Shown here piece after piece: positions 27,030 to 37,304 of a stretch of DNA of 64,000 nt. This stretch comes from Gammaproteobacteria bacterium. GTDB taxonomy: Bacteria; Pseudomonadota; Gammaproteobacteria; Burkholderiales; Burkholderiaceae_B. The DNA lies in the NCBI GenBank assembly GCA_018815245.1, contig JAHIXK010000017.1, forward strand, positions 248,001 through 312,000, written 5' to 3'. The notes under the pieces are model-generated. The model searched no databases, was not told where the DNA came from, and saw only the letters and a list, made by a program, of their open reading frames with translations. Positions within the stretch are counted from its first letter, which is position 1; every line of letters starts with the position of its first letter. The position numbers and the translations under genes are program-made.

Positions 27030-28466
27030 CTAACCGTTCAGTTGACGCTTGTCGCAGGCCAAAGCCGCTTCTTTCATCACTTCAGACAAACTGGGGTGCG
27101 CATGACAGATGCGGCCAATGTCTTCAGAAGAAGCCTTGAATTCCATCGCCATCACAGCTTCTGCAATCAAATCAGATGCATGGCTGTTGATGATATGAAC
27201 ACCCAGCACTTCGTCGGTGATGGCATCAGCCAACACTTTCACGAAGCCTTGGGAATCACCCTGCCCCAGTGCTCGGCCATTGGCCATGAATGGGAATTGA
27301 CCAGCCTTGTACTTGCGGCCTTCTTCCTTTAGCTGTTGCTCGGTTTTACCAACCCAAGCCACTTCGGGCGAAGTATAAATAACCCAGGGAATGGTGTCGT
27401 AATTACAGTGGCCAGCTTGACCAGCCATGATCTCTGCAACCATCACACCTTCTTCCTCAGCCTTGTGCGCCAGCATGGCACCGCGAATCACGTCGCCAAT
27501 TGCGTAAATGCCAGCCACCAATGTTTGGCAGTGGGCATCCACATCAATTTGACCACGGTCGTTGGATTTCAAACCAACGGCTTCAAGGTTCAAACCATCG
27601 GTGTTGGGCACGCGGCCCACCGACACGATCAACTTGTCGCAATCCAGCTTTTGGTCTTTGCCTTCAGCATCGGTGTAAGCCACTGACACGCCTTTCTTGT
27701 TGGCTTTCACGTCAGCAATCTTCACACCCATGTTCAGCTTCAAACCTTGCTTGGTGAAGATTTTCTGCATTTCCTTGGCAACGCCTTCGTCGCAAGCAGC
27801 CAGGAAATTGGGCATGGCTTCAAGCACGGTTACGTCAGCGCCCAAGCGGCGCCACACCGAACCCAACTCAAGGCCGATCACACCAGCGCCAATAACGCCA
27901 AGCTTCTTGGGCACAGCACCAAACTTCAATGCGCCTTCGTTGTCGCATACCAATTCGTTGTCAACGGCAATGCCTGGCAGATGACGGGCTTTTGAACCAG
28001 TGGCCACGATGACCTGCCTGGCCGTCACTTTTTCTTCACCCGCAGCGCTTTTCACCGTGAGCTCGAACCCACCGTCTACCTTGCCGGAAAAACTGGCCCA
28101 ACCCTTGATCTGGGTGACCTTGTTTTTCTTGAACAGGTACTGAATGCCACCGACCATTTTGGCAACGATGTCGTCCTTGCGCTTGACCATCTTGGCCACA
28201 TCCATTTTCGCGCCAGTCACGGAAATTCCGTGGTCTTCTGCGTGGTGCTGGATCTTCTCGAATTCTTCGGAAGACGCCAGCAAAGCCTTGGATGGAATGC
28301 AACCCACGTTCAGGCAGGTACCACCCAAACGTGGCTCGCCTTTTGGGTCATCGTAGGCATTGCCTTCGATACAGGCCACTTTCATGCCCAGCTGACCAGC
28401 GCGAATCGCGGCAATGTATCCGCCGGGACCAGCGCCAATCACTACTACATCGTATTGTGTGCTCAT
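27030..28466 (-). CDS. lpdA: Dihydrolipoyl dehydrogenase (E3 of 2-oxoglutarate dehydrogenase)
   Basis: This FAD enzyme reoxidises the lipoyl groups of the 2-oxoacid dehydrogenase complex with NAD+. The sequence has the FAD-binding [17 protein letters not shown] near the N-terminus and the redox-active pair in [13 protein letters not shown]. The NAD-binding [13 protein letters not shown] and the C-terminal catalytic histidine region [14 protein letters not shown] are also present. ATG 28466 follows AAGGGGAAAAATTG. A TTG one codon earlier is less likely. It is third in the odh operon, 12 bases after odhB. Confidence 0.95.
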   Translation of the reverse strand: MSTQYDVVVIGAGPGGYIAAIRAGQLGMKVACIEGNAYDDPKGEPRLGGTCLNVGCIPSKALLASSEEFEKIQHHAEDHGISVTGAKMDVAKMVKRKDDIVAKMVGGIQYLFKKNKVTQIKGWASFSGKVDGGFELTVKSAAGEEKVTARQVIVATGSKARHLPGIAVDNELVCDNEGALKFGAVPKKLGVIGAGVIGLELGSVWRRLGADVTVLEAMPNFLAACDEGVAKEMQKIFTKQGLKLNMGVKIADVKANKKGVSVAYTDAEGKDQKLDCDKLIVSVGRVPNTDGLNLEAVGLKSNDRGQIDVDAHCQTLVAGIYAIGDVIRGAMLAHKAEEEGVMVAEIMAGQAGHCNYDTIPWVIYTSPEVAWVGKTEQQLKEEGRKYKAGQFPFMANGRALGQGDSQGFVKVLADAITDEVLGVHIINSHASDLIAEAVMAMEFKASSEDIGRICHAHPSLSEVMKEAALACDKRQLNG

Positions 28467-28478
28467 CAATTTTTCCCC

Positions 28479-29756
28479 TTACAGTTCCAGCAGCAAGCGT
28501 GCTGGGTCTTCCAGGGCTTCCTTCATTGCAACCAAGCCAAGTACCGCTTCACGACCATCAATAATTCGGTGGTCATAGCTCATGGCCAGGTAGTTCATCG
28601 GGCGAATCACGATTTCACCGTTTTCAACCACGGCACGTTCTTTCGTGGCGTGAATACCCAAAATTGCAGACTGGGGTGGGTTGATAATGGGCGTCGACAA
28701 CATGGAGCCGAACACACCACCGTTAGAGATGGAGAACGTACCACCGGTAAGGTCATCAAGGGTCAGCTTGCCATCTTTGGCTTTCTGACCAAACTCGGAA
28801 ATTTTCATTTCAATGTCTGCAATGCTCATTTGATCGGCGTTGCGAATAATGGGCACCACCAAACCACGTGGCGAACCCACGGCGATACCGATGTCGAAGT
28901 AGCCATGGTAAACAATGTCGTTACCGTCCACGGAAGCATTCAGCACTGGATACTTTTTCAGGGCAGCGACAGCCGCTTTCACGAAGAATCCCATGAAGCC
29001 AAGCTTCGCACCATGTTCTTTCTCGAACTTGTCTTTGTACTTGTTGCGCAGGTCCATGACCGGCTTCATGTTCACTTCGTTGAACGTGGTCAGGATGGCG
29101 TTGGTTTGTTGAGACTGAACCAGGCGTTCTGCCACACGGGCACGCAAGCGGCTCATGGGCACACGCTGTTCCGGACGACCTTCAATTAGCGTCGACGGGT
29201 CAAGCGGCGCTTTCACTTCAGGCAACAGGCTGGCCGGCTTGGCCGCCTGAACAGGAGCAGCGGCAGGCTTGGCTGCTGGCGCTGCCGCGGGTGCATTCAA
29301 GGTACCAATGACATCGCCCTTGGTAATGCGACCGTCTTTGCCGGAACCGGCAATTTGATCCGCACTCAGCTTGTTCTCAGCCATCATTTTGGCAGCGGCT
29401 GGCATGGCCACTGAACCATCGGCATGGCCGGAAGTAGCGGATACGACAGGTGCTGCTGCGGGTGCAGCGACAGGGGTTGAGGGCTTGACTTCCGATGGTG
29501 TGTCACCAGCGCTTGCCTCGGTATCAATTTTGGCCAAAAGCTGACCCGCCACCACGGTGGCACCGTCTTCACACAAAATTTCAACAATGACACCGGCCAA
29601 AGGTGCCGGCACTTCAAGCACCACCTTGTCAGTTTCAATATCGATCAGGTTTTCATCGCGCTTAACGGCTTCACCGGGTTTTTTATACCAATTCAACAAC
29701 GTTGCTTCGGCGACAGATTCGGACAGTTGTGGTACGACCACGTCTACGATTGCCAT
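28479..29756 (-). CDS. odhB: 2-oxoglutarate dehydrogenase E2, dihydrolipoyllysine succinyltransferase
   Basis: This is the core transacylase that forms succinyl-CoA. The 425 residues show one lipoyl domain (lipoylated Lys in IETDKVVLEV), an Ala/Pro-rich linker and a peripheral-subunit-binding domain (MPAAAKMMAENKLSADQIAG, then KDGRITKGDVI). A second Ala/Pro linker leads to the catalytic domain with YDHRIIDGREAV near the C-terminus. GGAAAA precedes the ATG. It sits between odhA and lpdA, the standard order. Confidence 0.96.
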   Translation of the reverse strand: MAIVDVVVPQLSESVAEATLLNWYKKPGEAVKRDENLIDIETDKVVLEVPAPLAGVIVEILCEDGATVVAGQLLAKIDTEASAGDTPSEVKPSTPVAAPAAAPVVSATSGHADGSVAMPAAAKMMAENKLSADQIAGSGKDGRITKGDVIGTLNAPAAAPAAKPAAAPVQAAKPASLLPEVKAPLDPSTLIEGRPEQRVPMSRLRARVAERLVQSQQTNAILTTFNEVNMKPVMDLRNKYKDKFEKEHGAKLGFMGFFVKAAVAALKKYPVLNASVDGNDIVYHGYFDIGIAVGSPRGLVVPIIRNADQMSIADIEMKISEFGQKAKDGKLTLDDLTGGTFSISNGGVFGSMLSTPIINPPQSAILGIHATKERAVVENGEIVIRPMNYLAMSYDHRIIDGREAVLGLVAMKEALEDPARLLLEL

Positions 29757-29824
29757 GGAATATTTTCCTTTTTGATTCTTTGTTCAAGTGCGGGCGACCA
29801 CCATGGCCAGCCCGCTTCCTGTGT

Positions 29825-32683
29825 TTACTTCGTGATCACAAAACCCTTGAGCTTGCCAAACGCCGCATCCAGCAGCGCTTTCTGCTGCTCGTTGTGCTTT
29901 GCGTAATAGCCAACTGCCGGGGAAGCCGAGGCCGGACGACCTGCATACCCCAAACGTTGACCATCCGACAGGTTTTCCAGAATGTTGTGCTGAATCTGGA
30001 ACCAGGGGCCTTGGTTTTGTGGCTCGTCTTGGCACCACACCACATCAGTCATGTTCGGGTACTTGCGCAACTCGGCGCTCAATGACTTGTGTGGGAATGG
30101 ATACAACTGCTCCACGCGCACGATTGCGACATCCTTGATGTTGCGTTCACGACGGCTGGACACCAGGTCGTAGTACACACGGCCTGAACAAAGGACTACC
30201 CGCTTAACCTTGCTTGCTTCAAGCTCGCCCTGGTCAGCAATTACTGTTTGGAAGTGGCCCTTGGACAAGTCTTGCAGCGAGGACGTGGCTTCCTTGTGAC
30301 GCAACAAAGACTTCGGCGTCATGATGATCAACGGCTTGCGGAACAAGCGAATCATCTGGCGGCGCAACAGGTGGAAAATTTGTGCCGGCGTTGTGGGCTG
30401 GCACACCTGCATGTTGTTCTCGGCACACAGCTGCAAATAGCGTTCAATTCGCGCGGATGAATGTTCCGGGCCCTGGCCTTCATAGCCATGCGGCAACATC
30501 ATCACCAATCCAGAAGCACGACCCCACTTCACTTCGCCTGAGGAAATAAACTGGTCAATGACCACTTGCGCGCCGTTGGCGAAGTCGCCGAACTGCGCTT
30601 CCCAAATAACCAGTGTGTTGGGTTCTGCGGTGGAGTAACCGTATTCAAAACCAAGCACAGCTTCTTCGGACAGCACGGAATCGATTACGTTGAACGGTGC
30701 CTGACCTTCCGACACATTTTCAAGGGGAATGTAAGTACCCTCATTCCACTTTTCGCGGCCTTGATGGTGCAGCACGGCATGACGGTGCGTGAAGGTGCCA
30801 CGTCCGCAATCCTGACCGGTCATGCGAACTGCGTAACCCGAAGACACCAGCGAGGCGTATGCCAAGTGCTCGCCCATACCCCAGTCAAGCAAGGTTTCAC
30901 CCTGCCCCATGGCTGCACGGTCGGCAATTACCTTTTGCACCAGTGGGTGCACCTTGAAGGTATCTGGCACGGTGGTAATCCGTTCAGACAGGCGTTTGAT
31001 CTCGGAAATTGGCACGGAAGTATCAGCCGCGTCAGTCCACTTCTTGTTCAGATAAGGCGACCAGTCAACGGCAAACTTGCTTTTGTAGTTTGTCAGCACT
31101 GGGTCAGCACGGTTGTGCTTGCCTTCATCCATCGCCGCGCGGAAATCGGCTATCAGTTTTTCCGCACCATCTTCTTTCAACATACCCTGCATCACCAAAC
31201 GCTCTGCATACAAAGCGCGCGTGCCAGGGTGTTTGCCAATGGTTTTGTACATCAGTGGCTGGGTTACCGCGGGGGTATCCTGTTCGTTGTGGCCCAGTTT
31301 GCGGAAACACACAATATCGATCACCACGTCTTGCTGGAATTCCATGCGGAAATCGAGTGCCAACTGGGTGACGAAAATAACAGCTTCAGGATCGTCGCCG
31401 TTCACGTGAAACACAGGGGCTTCAATCATCTTGACCACGTCTGAACAGTACAGCGTGGAACGACTGTCGCGGGGGTCGGAAGTGGTGAAACCGATCTGGT
31501 TGTTGATCACGATGTGAACCGTACCACCCGTGCCGTAGCCGCGAGTGTGCACCAGGTTCAGGGTTTCCATGACAACGCCCTGCCCGGCAAACGCAGCATC
31601 CCCGTGCACCAGCACTGGCAAAACCTGACGACCTTCTTTGTCGCCACGGCGTTCCTGACGGGCTTTCACGGAACCTTCAACAACCGGGTTGACGATTTCC
31701 AGGTGGGACGGGTTAAACGCCAAAGACAAATGCATGGGGCCACCGGGGGTGGTCACGTCGGATGAAAAGCCTTGGTGATACTTCACATCACCGGCGGGCA
31801 GATCATCAGCCTGCTTGCCTTCAAATTCTTCAAACAACACGCTTGGGCTTTTGCCCAAAATGTTCACCAGCACGTTCAACCGGCCACGGTGGGCCATCCC
31901 GATCACGGTTTCCTGGATACCCACTTTACCGGCGCGTTGAACAACTTCGTCCAGTGACGCGATAAATGACTCACCGCCTTCCAGCGAGAATCGCTTCTGG
32001 CCAACATAACGTGTGTGTAAATAGCGCTCCAGGCCTTCTGCAGCAGTAAGGCGTTCAAGAATGTGCAGTTTTTCCTGGGTGCTTAACTGGGGGGTTCCCA
32101 GACTTGTTTCCATGCGTTCTTGCAACCAGCGCTTTTGGGCGGGGTCGCTGATGTGCATGTACTCAATGCCGATGGAGCGGCAATAGGTGTCGCGCAATGC
32201 CTTCACGATGTCGCGAAGGGTCATTTGGTCTTGCCCGAAATAGGTGTTGGTGGCGGAGAACGTGATGTCCATGTCCGCTTCGGTCAAACCATAGAAGGCG
32301 GGATCAAGCTCGGGGATAATGGGACGTTCCTGGCGCTTGAGCGGATCAAGGTCAGCAAAACGTGAACCAAGGAAGCGATATGCAGCCACGATGGACTGTA
32401 CGTGCACCTGTTTCTTGGCCACTTCCAGATCTGCAGAATGGATCTGCGGCTGGATAAAGCCTTTTTTGGCACGTTGAGCGAAGGACTGAACCACTGGCGC
32501 ATGGGCTACATCTTTCTCGTTCACGTCGCCGTGAGCAGAAGGCACCATTTGCATTTGGTCAAAGTAAGCGCGCCATTTTTCCGGCACGGAGCCTGGGTTG
32601 TCCAGGTAGGACTCGTACATTTCTTCGACATAGGGCGCATTGCCCCCGAACAAATACGAGTTTTGTTGAAATGATCGCATCAT
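29825..32683 (-). CDS. odhA: 2-oxoglutarate dehydrogenase E1 component
   Basis: This thiamine-diphosphate enzyme decarboxylates 2-oxoglutarate in the TCA cycle. I start it at ATG 32683, where AGGTGA lies 7 bases upstream and the protein begins MMRSFQQNSYLFGGNAPYVE, giving 952 residues as is usual. A longer frame opens at 32755. Visible motifs include GMAHRGRLNVLVNILGK, HGDAAFAGQGVVMETLNL, the ThDP-binding NNQIGFTT region and LLPHGYEGQGPEHSSARIER. It is the first gene of odhA-odhB-lpdA. Confidence 0.96.
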   Translation of the reverse strand: MMRSFQQNSYLFGGNAPYVEEMYESYLDNPGSVPEKWRAYFDQMQMVPSAHGDVNEKDVAHAPVVQSFAQRAKKGFIQPQIHSADLEVAKKQVHVQSIVAAYRFLGSRFADLDPLKRQERPIIPELDPAFYGLTEADMDITFSATNTYFGQDQMTLRDIVKALRDTYCRSIGIEYMHISDPAQKRWLQERMETSLGTPQLSTQEKLHILERLTAAEGLERYLHTRYVGQKRFSLEGGESFIASLDEVVQRAGKVGIQETVIGMAHRGRLNVLVNILGKSPSVLFEEFEGKQADDLPAGDVKYHQGFSSDVTTPGGPMHLSLAFNPSHLEIVNPVVEGSVKARQERRGDKEGRQVLPVLVHGDAAFAGQGVVMETLNLVHTRGYGTGGTVHIVINNQIGFTTSDPRDSRSTLYCSDVVKMIEAPVFHVNGDDPEAVIFVTQLALDFRMEFQQDVVIDIVCFRKLGHNEQDTPAVTQPLMYKTIGKHPGTRALYAERLVMQGMLKEDGAEKLIADFRAAMDEGKHNRADPVLTNYKSKFAVDWSPYLNKKWTDAADTSVPISEIKRLSERITTVPDTFKVHPLVQKVIADRAAMGQGETLLDWGMGEHLAYASLVSSGYAVRMTGQDCGRGTFTHRHAVLHHQGREKWNEGTYIPLENVSEGQAPFNVIDSVLSEEAVLGFEYGYSTAEPNTLVIWEAQFGDFANGAQVVIDQFISSGEVKWGRASGLVMMLPHGYEGQGPEHSSARIERYLQLCAENNMQVCQPTTPAQIFHLLRRQMIRLFRKPLIIMTPKSLLRHKEATSSLQDLSKGHFQTVIADQGELEASKVKRVVLCSGRVYYDLVSSRRERNIKDVAIVRVEQLYPFPHKSLSAELRKYPNMTDVVWCQDEPQNQGPWFQIQHNILENLSDGQRLGYAGRPASASPAVGYYAKHNEQQKALLDAAFGKLKGFVITK

Positions 32684-33064
32684 TTGCGCTTCACCTTTTT
32701 CCGAGTTTCTCGTTTCAAAGATGTGGGGTTCGGACTCGACCTCGGCTATTGCCATCGGACCGAATCCCTACACACGTGGGTTAAACCGCACTCCCCGTCT
32801 GGTTTGTGGAGCCCCTGCCCCTAACCAGATAGCAAAAAACAGCCAACGAAGACTGTTTTAAGAGTTAAGCGTAGAGGATAGCAGATTAGAGACGGCACCC
32901 TAAAATGATCTGACGGGGCAGATCAAAAATATGTGGTTTTCAGGAAACGATTTATCAAAGCACGCGAAAACACCACCATAGCGGGTGAAACCCACTCCAA
33001 ATGGGGATCACTCCTTTCTACATTTCACCGACCATCAAACTAATTCCAACGAGGGGATAAGGGC
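32684..33064. promoter_or_regulatory. Divergent control region between odhA and the Cache-CheW gene
   Basis: About 380 bases without a gene. It holds two dyads: TCTGGTT / AACCAGA at 32798-32829, which could form a hairpin in the odhA leader, and GATCTG-acgggg-CAGATC at 32907-32924. I cannot assign a regulator. A GAGGGG ribosome-binding site for the rightward gene lies near its end. No convincing -10/-35 pair was found for either side. Confidence 0.4.
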
Positions 33065-35653
33065 ATGGCAATCCGAAAGTATCGGGGTATCGAAATGGAC
33101 ACCTCGCACATCGACATGGCGAAAAACCTGGACAGCGTCCATGACCTGATCGACGAGCTTCGAGACCTTCAATCAACCTGGAACAACCTGAGCCTGCTGG
33201 GCGAGTTGACACAGGTGGGAGCTGAAATATCGGACACCCGGCAACACTTTCAGCGATTGGCCAGCGACCTGACGAATTTTCTGGTGAAGCAATCCACCAG
33301 CCAAACCGTAGACTTACTCGCCTCACGCGCTCAAAATTCAATCGACATTCTGGTCAGAAACTTGTACGAAAGAACGGCTGACATTGGTTTTCTGGCCACT
33401 GACCCTGTTTTTACCAAGCATTGCGTTGAGGCTCAAAACTCTTCCTTGAGTGAGGAAGCCGGCCGTCAAATACGCCAAAGAATGAAGAGTTACACAGACA
33501 ACTATTCTGTTTATGAAAACGTGATTCTGCTGGATCAGCATGGTGACGCGATCATTGACATGCTGGGCGAACTAAGCCCCGGCGAGAACCTGAAATGGAT
33601 CAAACAAAAAGTTGCAGCAAGCACACAGTATGCAGAGGCGTTTCATCCTTTGCGAGTCAACGACAAATCCGATGCACTGATCTATGCCTGGAAGATAACG
33701 GTATCGGGCCAGATCAAAGGGTATGTTGCACTTGTGTTCAACCTTGAAGAAGAAAGCAAAGCGCTGTTCTCAAAAGTTATTGGCCCGCGCGCTCCAGATG
33801 CGCCACCAGAGTGGCGTGTGTGCGGGGTAAGCGATGCAACAGGCAAAGTGCTGATTTCAAGCAATTTGCAGTATGTGGGTCAAGGACAAACCATCATGCC
33901 CCCGAAGGGAGTTGAATGGGGCATTACCCAAATAGGGCCGTTGGCCTACCTTTGCTGCATACGACCCACCCGCGGCTATCAGGGCTATTCGGGCCCAGGC
34001 TGGAAAGGATTTTGCCTTGTTCCACTAAGCCACGCATTTGGCCAGCAACTCGCCTGCGAGGAAGACAGGCTGCCTGAACTGGATCCGAATGCTGGTTTGA
34101 TTGACCCCAGGATTGAGGGCTTTCAGAACCAGGCAACACAAATACAGAGACAACTAAATCGAAGTATCTGGAATGGCAACATGGCTCAGCGAAGTGCGAA
34201 TTCAGCACTTGGAAACTCGTTCGGGAAAACGCTTTTGTGGGAAATCAGCCGCGCAGGCGAACGGACAAAAACCTTGTTCACAGACTCATTGAATAATCTT
34301 GTCGACACTGAAATCAATGGCTATCAGAACGAGCAGCAAATTCACGCAATGCTCGCCATGGACTTAATGGACCGAAATCTGTATGAACGTGCAAACGACT
34401 GCCGCTGGTGGGCACTGAACCCAACACTGAGAGAGGCACTTTTAAATACGAAAAACAGTGAAACAACACTGAATGCAGCCAATTGCTTAAAGCACATCCA
34501 CAGCCTTTACACGGTGTACACGAACATTTTGCTGCTTGACCGAGACGGTCGAGTAATATGCGACAGCGCATCTGAAGTAGAACCAGGGAAACGCATCGAG
34601 GCGAGCTGGGTAAACAACACGATGCAGCTAAAGAATCCGTCGCAATACTGTGTGTCCAAATTCGAAAAAACCGACCTTTATCAAGATCGACCCACTTACA
34701 TATATTGCGCTGCAGTGTTCGAGAACCCGGACAACCCATCTCAATGCATTGGGGCAATTGCGCTGGTGTTTGACAGTGAGCCTCAGTTTGAAGCCATTCT
34801 CAATGAATCCATGGGGGGAAGCAAACACAAGGCATTTGCATTCATTGTTGATGAAAATCGGCACGTCATTTCGTCGACCACCGAGCAGTTCACTGAAAAT
34901 GGCAAGATCACTTTGCCCCTGAAAAAGAACGGTAAATTTGTCAAACAAGCGACGGACATGGGCTATTTCAATATGGCCGGAAAATTTGTTGCTTATGGGC
35001 AGTGCAACTCGGGTTCATACCGGGAATTCAAAAATGATTCAGACGCCTATCAAAATAATCTGATATGCCTGTATGGCTTGGAAATCGGCACTTTGAAACA
35101 GGACAACAAACTGGCTGGAGAAATCAGCTTCGATGAATTCCGGCACGCAGGCCAGAAAGAACAGATGGTGGACATTGCCGCATTCCGCGTGGGCAAGCAC
35201 TGGTACGGAATTGACAGTGAAGACGCTGTGGAAGCGTTTCTTTGCAATCAGATTGTCAGCCTGCCAAACTCACCCGACTGGATATTGGGAAGCACTTTGT
35301 ATCGCAAACAGGCGATTACGATTGTGGATGTATCCGAATTTCTTTCCAGCGCAGACGGCGAACCCGACGCAGCTCCGCGCCAGCAAATGATTCTTCTAAA
35401 AACGAAAGAGAACAACGCCAAAATTGCCTTGGCAGTGGACGAACTGGGAGAAATACCCAGCCTGCCGATGTCGGCCATTCATGAGTCAGACAGCCTGCAG
35501 GATCAAGGAGGAATTGTTCAAGGACTGATCAAGACATCGAACAACCTGCTGGTATTGCTCAACAGTGAACATTTGTTGCGCCAACTGGAAACTGGAATAA
35601 AAAAAACCCCTCGCGCAAGCAAGGGGTTTTTATCTGACGCAATCGAGCGTTGA
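33065..35653 (+). CDS. Soluble sensory protein with two Cache-like units and a C-terminal CheW domain
   Basis: The 862-residue protein has no signal peptide or membrane helix. Residues about 96-320 and 430-680 are two diverged copies of one sensor unit. Each starts with a helix bearing NLYER (RNLYERTADIGFLATD; DRNLYERANDCRWWALN). Each then has a PAS-like core (YENVILLDQHGDAI; YTNILLLDRDGRVICD) and a strand ending in ALVF (YVALVFNLEEE; AIALVFDSEPQ). Residues about 700-845 form a CheW-type domain (VDIAAFRVGKHWYGID, then ALAVDELGEIPSLP), which would dock to CheA or receptors. Membrane-free Cache proteins with CheW are unusual, and I infer a cytoplasmic chemosensory input. GAGGGG lies 9 bases before the ATG. 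The last codons overlap a terminator hairpin. The ligand is unknown. Confidence 0.8.
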   Translation: MAIRKYRGIEMDTSHIDMAKNLDSVHDLIDELRDLQSTWNNLSLLGELTQVGAEISDTRQHFQRLASDLTNFLVKQSTSQTVDLLASRAQNSIDILVRNLYERTADIGFLATDPVFTKHCVEAQNSSLSEEAGRQIRQRMKSYTDNYSVYENVILLDQHGDAIIDMLGELSPGENLKWIKQKVAASTQYAEAFHPLRVNDKSDALIYAWKITVSGQIKGYVALVFNLEEESKALFSKVIGPRAPDAPPEWRVCGVSDATGKVLISSNLQYVGQGQTIMPPKGVEWGITQIGPLAYLCCIRPTRGYQGYSGPGWKGFCLVPLSHAFGQQLACEEDRLPELDPNAGLIDPRIEGFQNQATQIQRQLNRSIWNGNMAQRSANSALGNSFGKTLLWEISRAGERTKTLFTDSLNNLVDTEINGYQNEQQIHAMLAMDLMDRNLYERANDCRWWALNPTLREALLNTKNSETTLNAANCLKHIHSLYTVYTNILLLDRDGRVICDSASEVEPGKRIEASWVNNTMQLKNPSQYCVSKFEKTDLYQDRPTYIYCAAVFENPDNPSQCIGAIALVFDSEPQFEAILNESMGGSKHKAFAFIVDENRHVISSTTEQFTENGKITLPLKKNGKFVKQATDMGYFNMAGKFVAYGQCNSGSYREFKNDSDAYQNNLICLYGLEIGTLKQDNKLAGEISFDEFRHAGQKEQMVDIAAFRVGKHWYGIDSEDAVEAFLCNQIVSLPNSPDWILGSTLYRKQAITIVDVSEFLSSADGEPDAAPRQQMILLKTKENNAKIALAVDELGEIPSLPMSAIHESDSLQDQGGIVQGLIKTSNNLLVLLNSEHLLRQLETGIKKTPRASKGFLSDAIER
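35601..35632. terminator. Bidirectional terminator lying inside the 3' end of the Cache-CheW gene
   Basis: AAAACCCCT / AGGGGTTTT forms a 9-bp stem with a 10-base loop. On the minus strand it is followed by TTTTTTTTATT, a strong signal for ending gltA. On the plus strand a T-run follows too. It lies within the last 18 codons of the rightward gene, which encode a KKTPRASKGFL tail. Confidence 0.8.
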
Positions 35654-35654
35654 A

Positions 35655-36962
35655 TTAACGCTGATCGATGGGCTTCACATTGCGGTGCGCTGCACCATTG
35701 AACAACTGACGTGGACGGCCGATTTTGTACTCGGGGTCTGCAATCATTTCGTTCAACTGGGCGATCCAGCCCACGGTGCGGGCCAAAGCGAAAATGGCGG
35801 TAAACAATGGCACAGGAATGCCAATCGCTTTTTGAACGATGCCGGAATAGAAATCCACGTTCGGGTACAGCTTGCGCTTTACAAAGTAGTCATCTTCCAG
35901 GGCGATTTTTTCCAAAGCCATGGCGATCTTGAACAATGGGTCGTCGTGCAAGCCAAGTTCGTTCAACACTTCGTGACACGTTTCACGCATCAGCTTGGCG
36001 CGTGGGTCGTAGTTTTTGTACACGCGGTGGCCAAAGCCCATCAGGCGTACGCCTGAGTCTTTGTCTTTCACTTTGGCAATGAAATCGCCAATTTTCTCTA
36101 CGCCGCCGTTGGCCTGAATTTCGGTCAGCATGTTCAGGCATGCTTCGTTGGCACCACCGTGTGATGGGCCCCACAGGCAGGCCACGCCCGCAGCAATGGC
36201 TGCAAACGGGTTTGTACCTGAAGAAGCACACAAGCGGACTGTGGAAGTAGATGCGTTTTGTTCGTGGTCTGCATGCAGGATGAAGATTCTATCCATGGCG
36301 CGCACCAGCACGTCATTCACTTTGTATTCTTCACAGGGGTTGCCGAACATCATGCGCATGAAATTGGCTGTGTAACCAAGTTCGTTTTTGGGATAAATGT
36401 TGGGTGCGCCGATGCCGTATTTGTAAGCCATGGCCACCAGGGTTGGCATTTTCGCGATCAGGCGGATGGCGGAAATATCGCGCTGGTTTTTGTCCAGCAG
36501 GTTCATTGAGTCTGGGTAAAACGCAGACATACCACCGACCAAACCAGTCATCACGGCCATGGGGTGTGCATCGCGACGGAAACCGCGCAGGAAAAAGTTC
36601 ATTTGATCGTTCACCATGGTGTGCTTGGTGACCAGTTCGTCAAATGTATGCTTCTCTTTCACATTGGGCAGCTCACCGTTCAACAGCAAGTAACACACAT
36701 CCATGAAGTCGCAGTTTTGAGCCAACTGCTCAATGGGGTAGCCACGGTACAACAATTCGCCTTTGTCGCCATCAATGTAAGTGATGGAGGAATTGCAAGA
36801 GGCTGTTGAAAGGAAGCCTGGGTCGTAGGTGAATTTGCCAGTCGAACCGTACAGCTTGCGGATGTCGATCACATCGGGACCAATGGTGCCTTTGTGTATG
36901 GGAAATTCTACCGAAGGGGTGCCGTCAGTAAACGACAGCGTGGCCTTGTGTTCTGTGCTCAT
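35655..36962 (-). CDS. gltA: Citrate synthase (type II)
   Basis: This enzyme condenses oxaloacetate and acetyl-CoA. The 435-residue length is typical of the hexameric, NADH-sensitive type. The catalytic histidines lie in [15 protein letters not shown] and [11 protein letters not shown], and the aspartate in the VDFYSGIV segment. [15 protein letters not shown] is also a family signature. GAAGGAAA lies 6 bases upstream of the ATG. It closes the sdhE-gltA end of the TCA cluster and is distinct from the 2-methylcitrate synthase at 50779. Confidence 0.96.
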   Translation of the reverse strand: MSTEHKATLSFTDGTPSVEFPIHKGTIGPDVIDIRKLYGSTGKFTYDPGFLSTASCNSSITYIDGDKGELLYRGYPIEQLAQNCDFMDVCYLLLNGELPNVKEKHTFDELVTKHTMVNDQMNFFLRGFRRDAHPMAVMTGLVGGMSAFYPDSMNLLDKNQRDISAIRLIAKMPTLVAMAYKYGIGAPNIYPKNELGYTANFMRMMFGNPCEEYKVNDVLVRAMDRIFILHADHEQNASTSTVRLCASSGTNPFAAIAAGVACLWGPSHGGANEACLNMLTEIQANGGVEKIGDFIAKVKDKDSGVRLMGFGHRVYKNYDPRAKLMRETCHEVLNELGLHDDPLFKIAMALEKIALEDDYFVKRKLYPNVDFYSGIVQKAIGIPVPLFTAIFALARTVGWIAQLNEMIADPEYKIGRPRQLFNGAAHRNVKPIDQR

Positions 36963-36988
36963 CGGATTTCCTTCTAATGGGATTGAAA

Positions 36989-37261
36989 TTAAAGTTCTCG
37001 CATCATCTGGATCACCCTGCGCACACCGGGCGTGTCCAAATCCCCGTCTGGCTCTTTGCGGCCAAGAAACAGGTCAAGCAAGTGGTTGTCGATTTCCTCG
37101 AACAGCACGGTCAGTGCGTGCACGTCGTCGTCGGTCAACTCCATTTCATGCTTGTCGAAAAATCGTTGAATAATCAAGTCGTTTTCCAACAAACCACGCC
37201 TTGCACGCCAGCGCAAACGGGCGCGTTGGGTTGGATCCGACTGATGACTCTGGTTAGGCAT
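36989..37261 (-). CDS. sdhE: Succinate dehydrogenase assembly factor 2 (FAD assembly factor SdhE)
   Basis: SdhE helps attach FAD covalently to SdhA. The 90-residue product has the family motif RGLLENDL (RGxxE) near residues 22-29. The conserved acidic C-terminal half includes [20 protein letters not shown]. It lies between sdhB and gltA, behind the sdhB terminator, so it may depend on partial read-through or its own start. Confidence 0.92.
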   Translation of the reverse strand: MPNQSHQSDPTQRARLRWRARRGLLENDLIIQRFFDKHEMELTDDDVHALTVLFEEIDNHLLDLFLGRKEPDGDLDTPGVRRVIQMMREL

Positions 37262-37271
37262 AAGCTACAAC

Positions 37272-37304
37272 AAAAAAAACGGGGTTTTGCAGTGCACAAC
37301 CCCG
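37272..37304 (-). terminator. Intrinsic terminator after sdhB
   Basis: On the minus strand CGGGGTT and AACCCCG pair around an 11-base loop and are followed by TTTTTTTTG. It stands between sdhB and sdhE, so sdhCDAB and sdhE-gltA are probably expressed at different levels. Confidence 0.8.

Noticed and set aside
28230-29189. A 319-codon plus-strand frame opposite lpdA and odhB
   Set aside because: It crosses two genes and their spacer on the other strand and shows no motif, so it is a chance frame.
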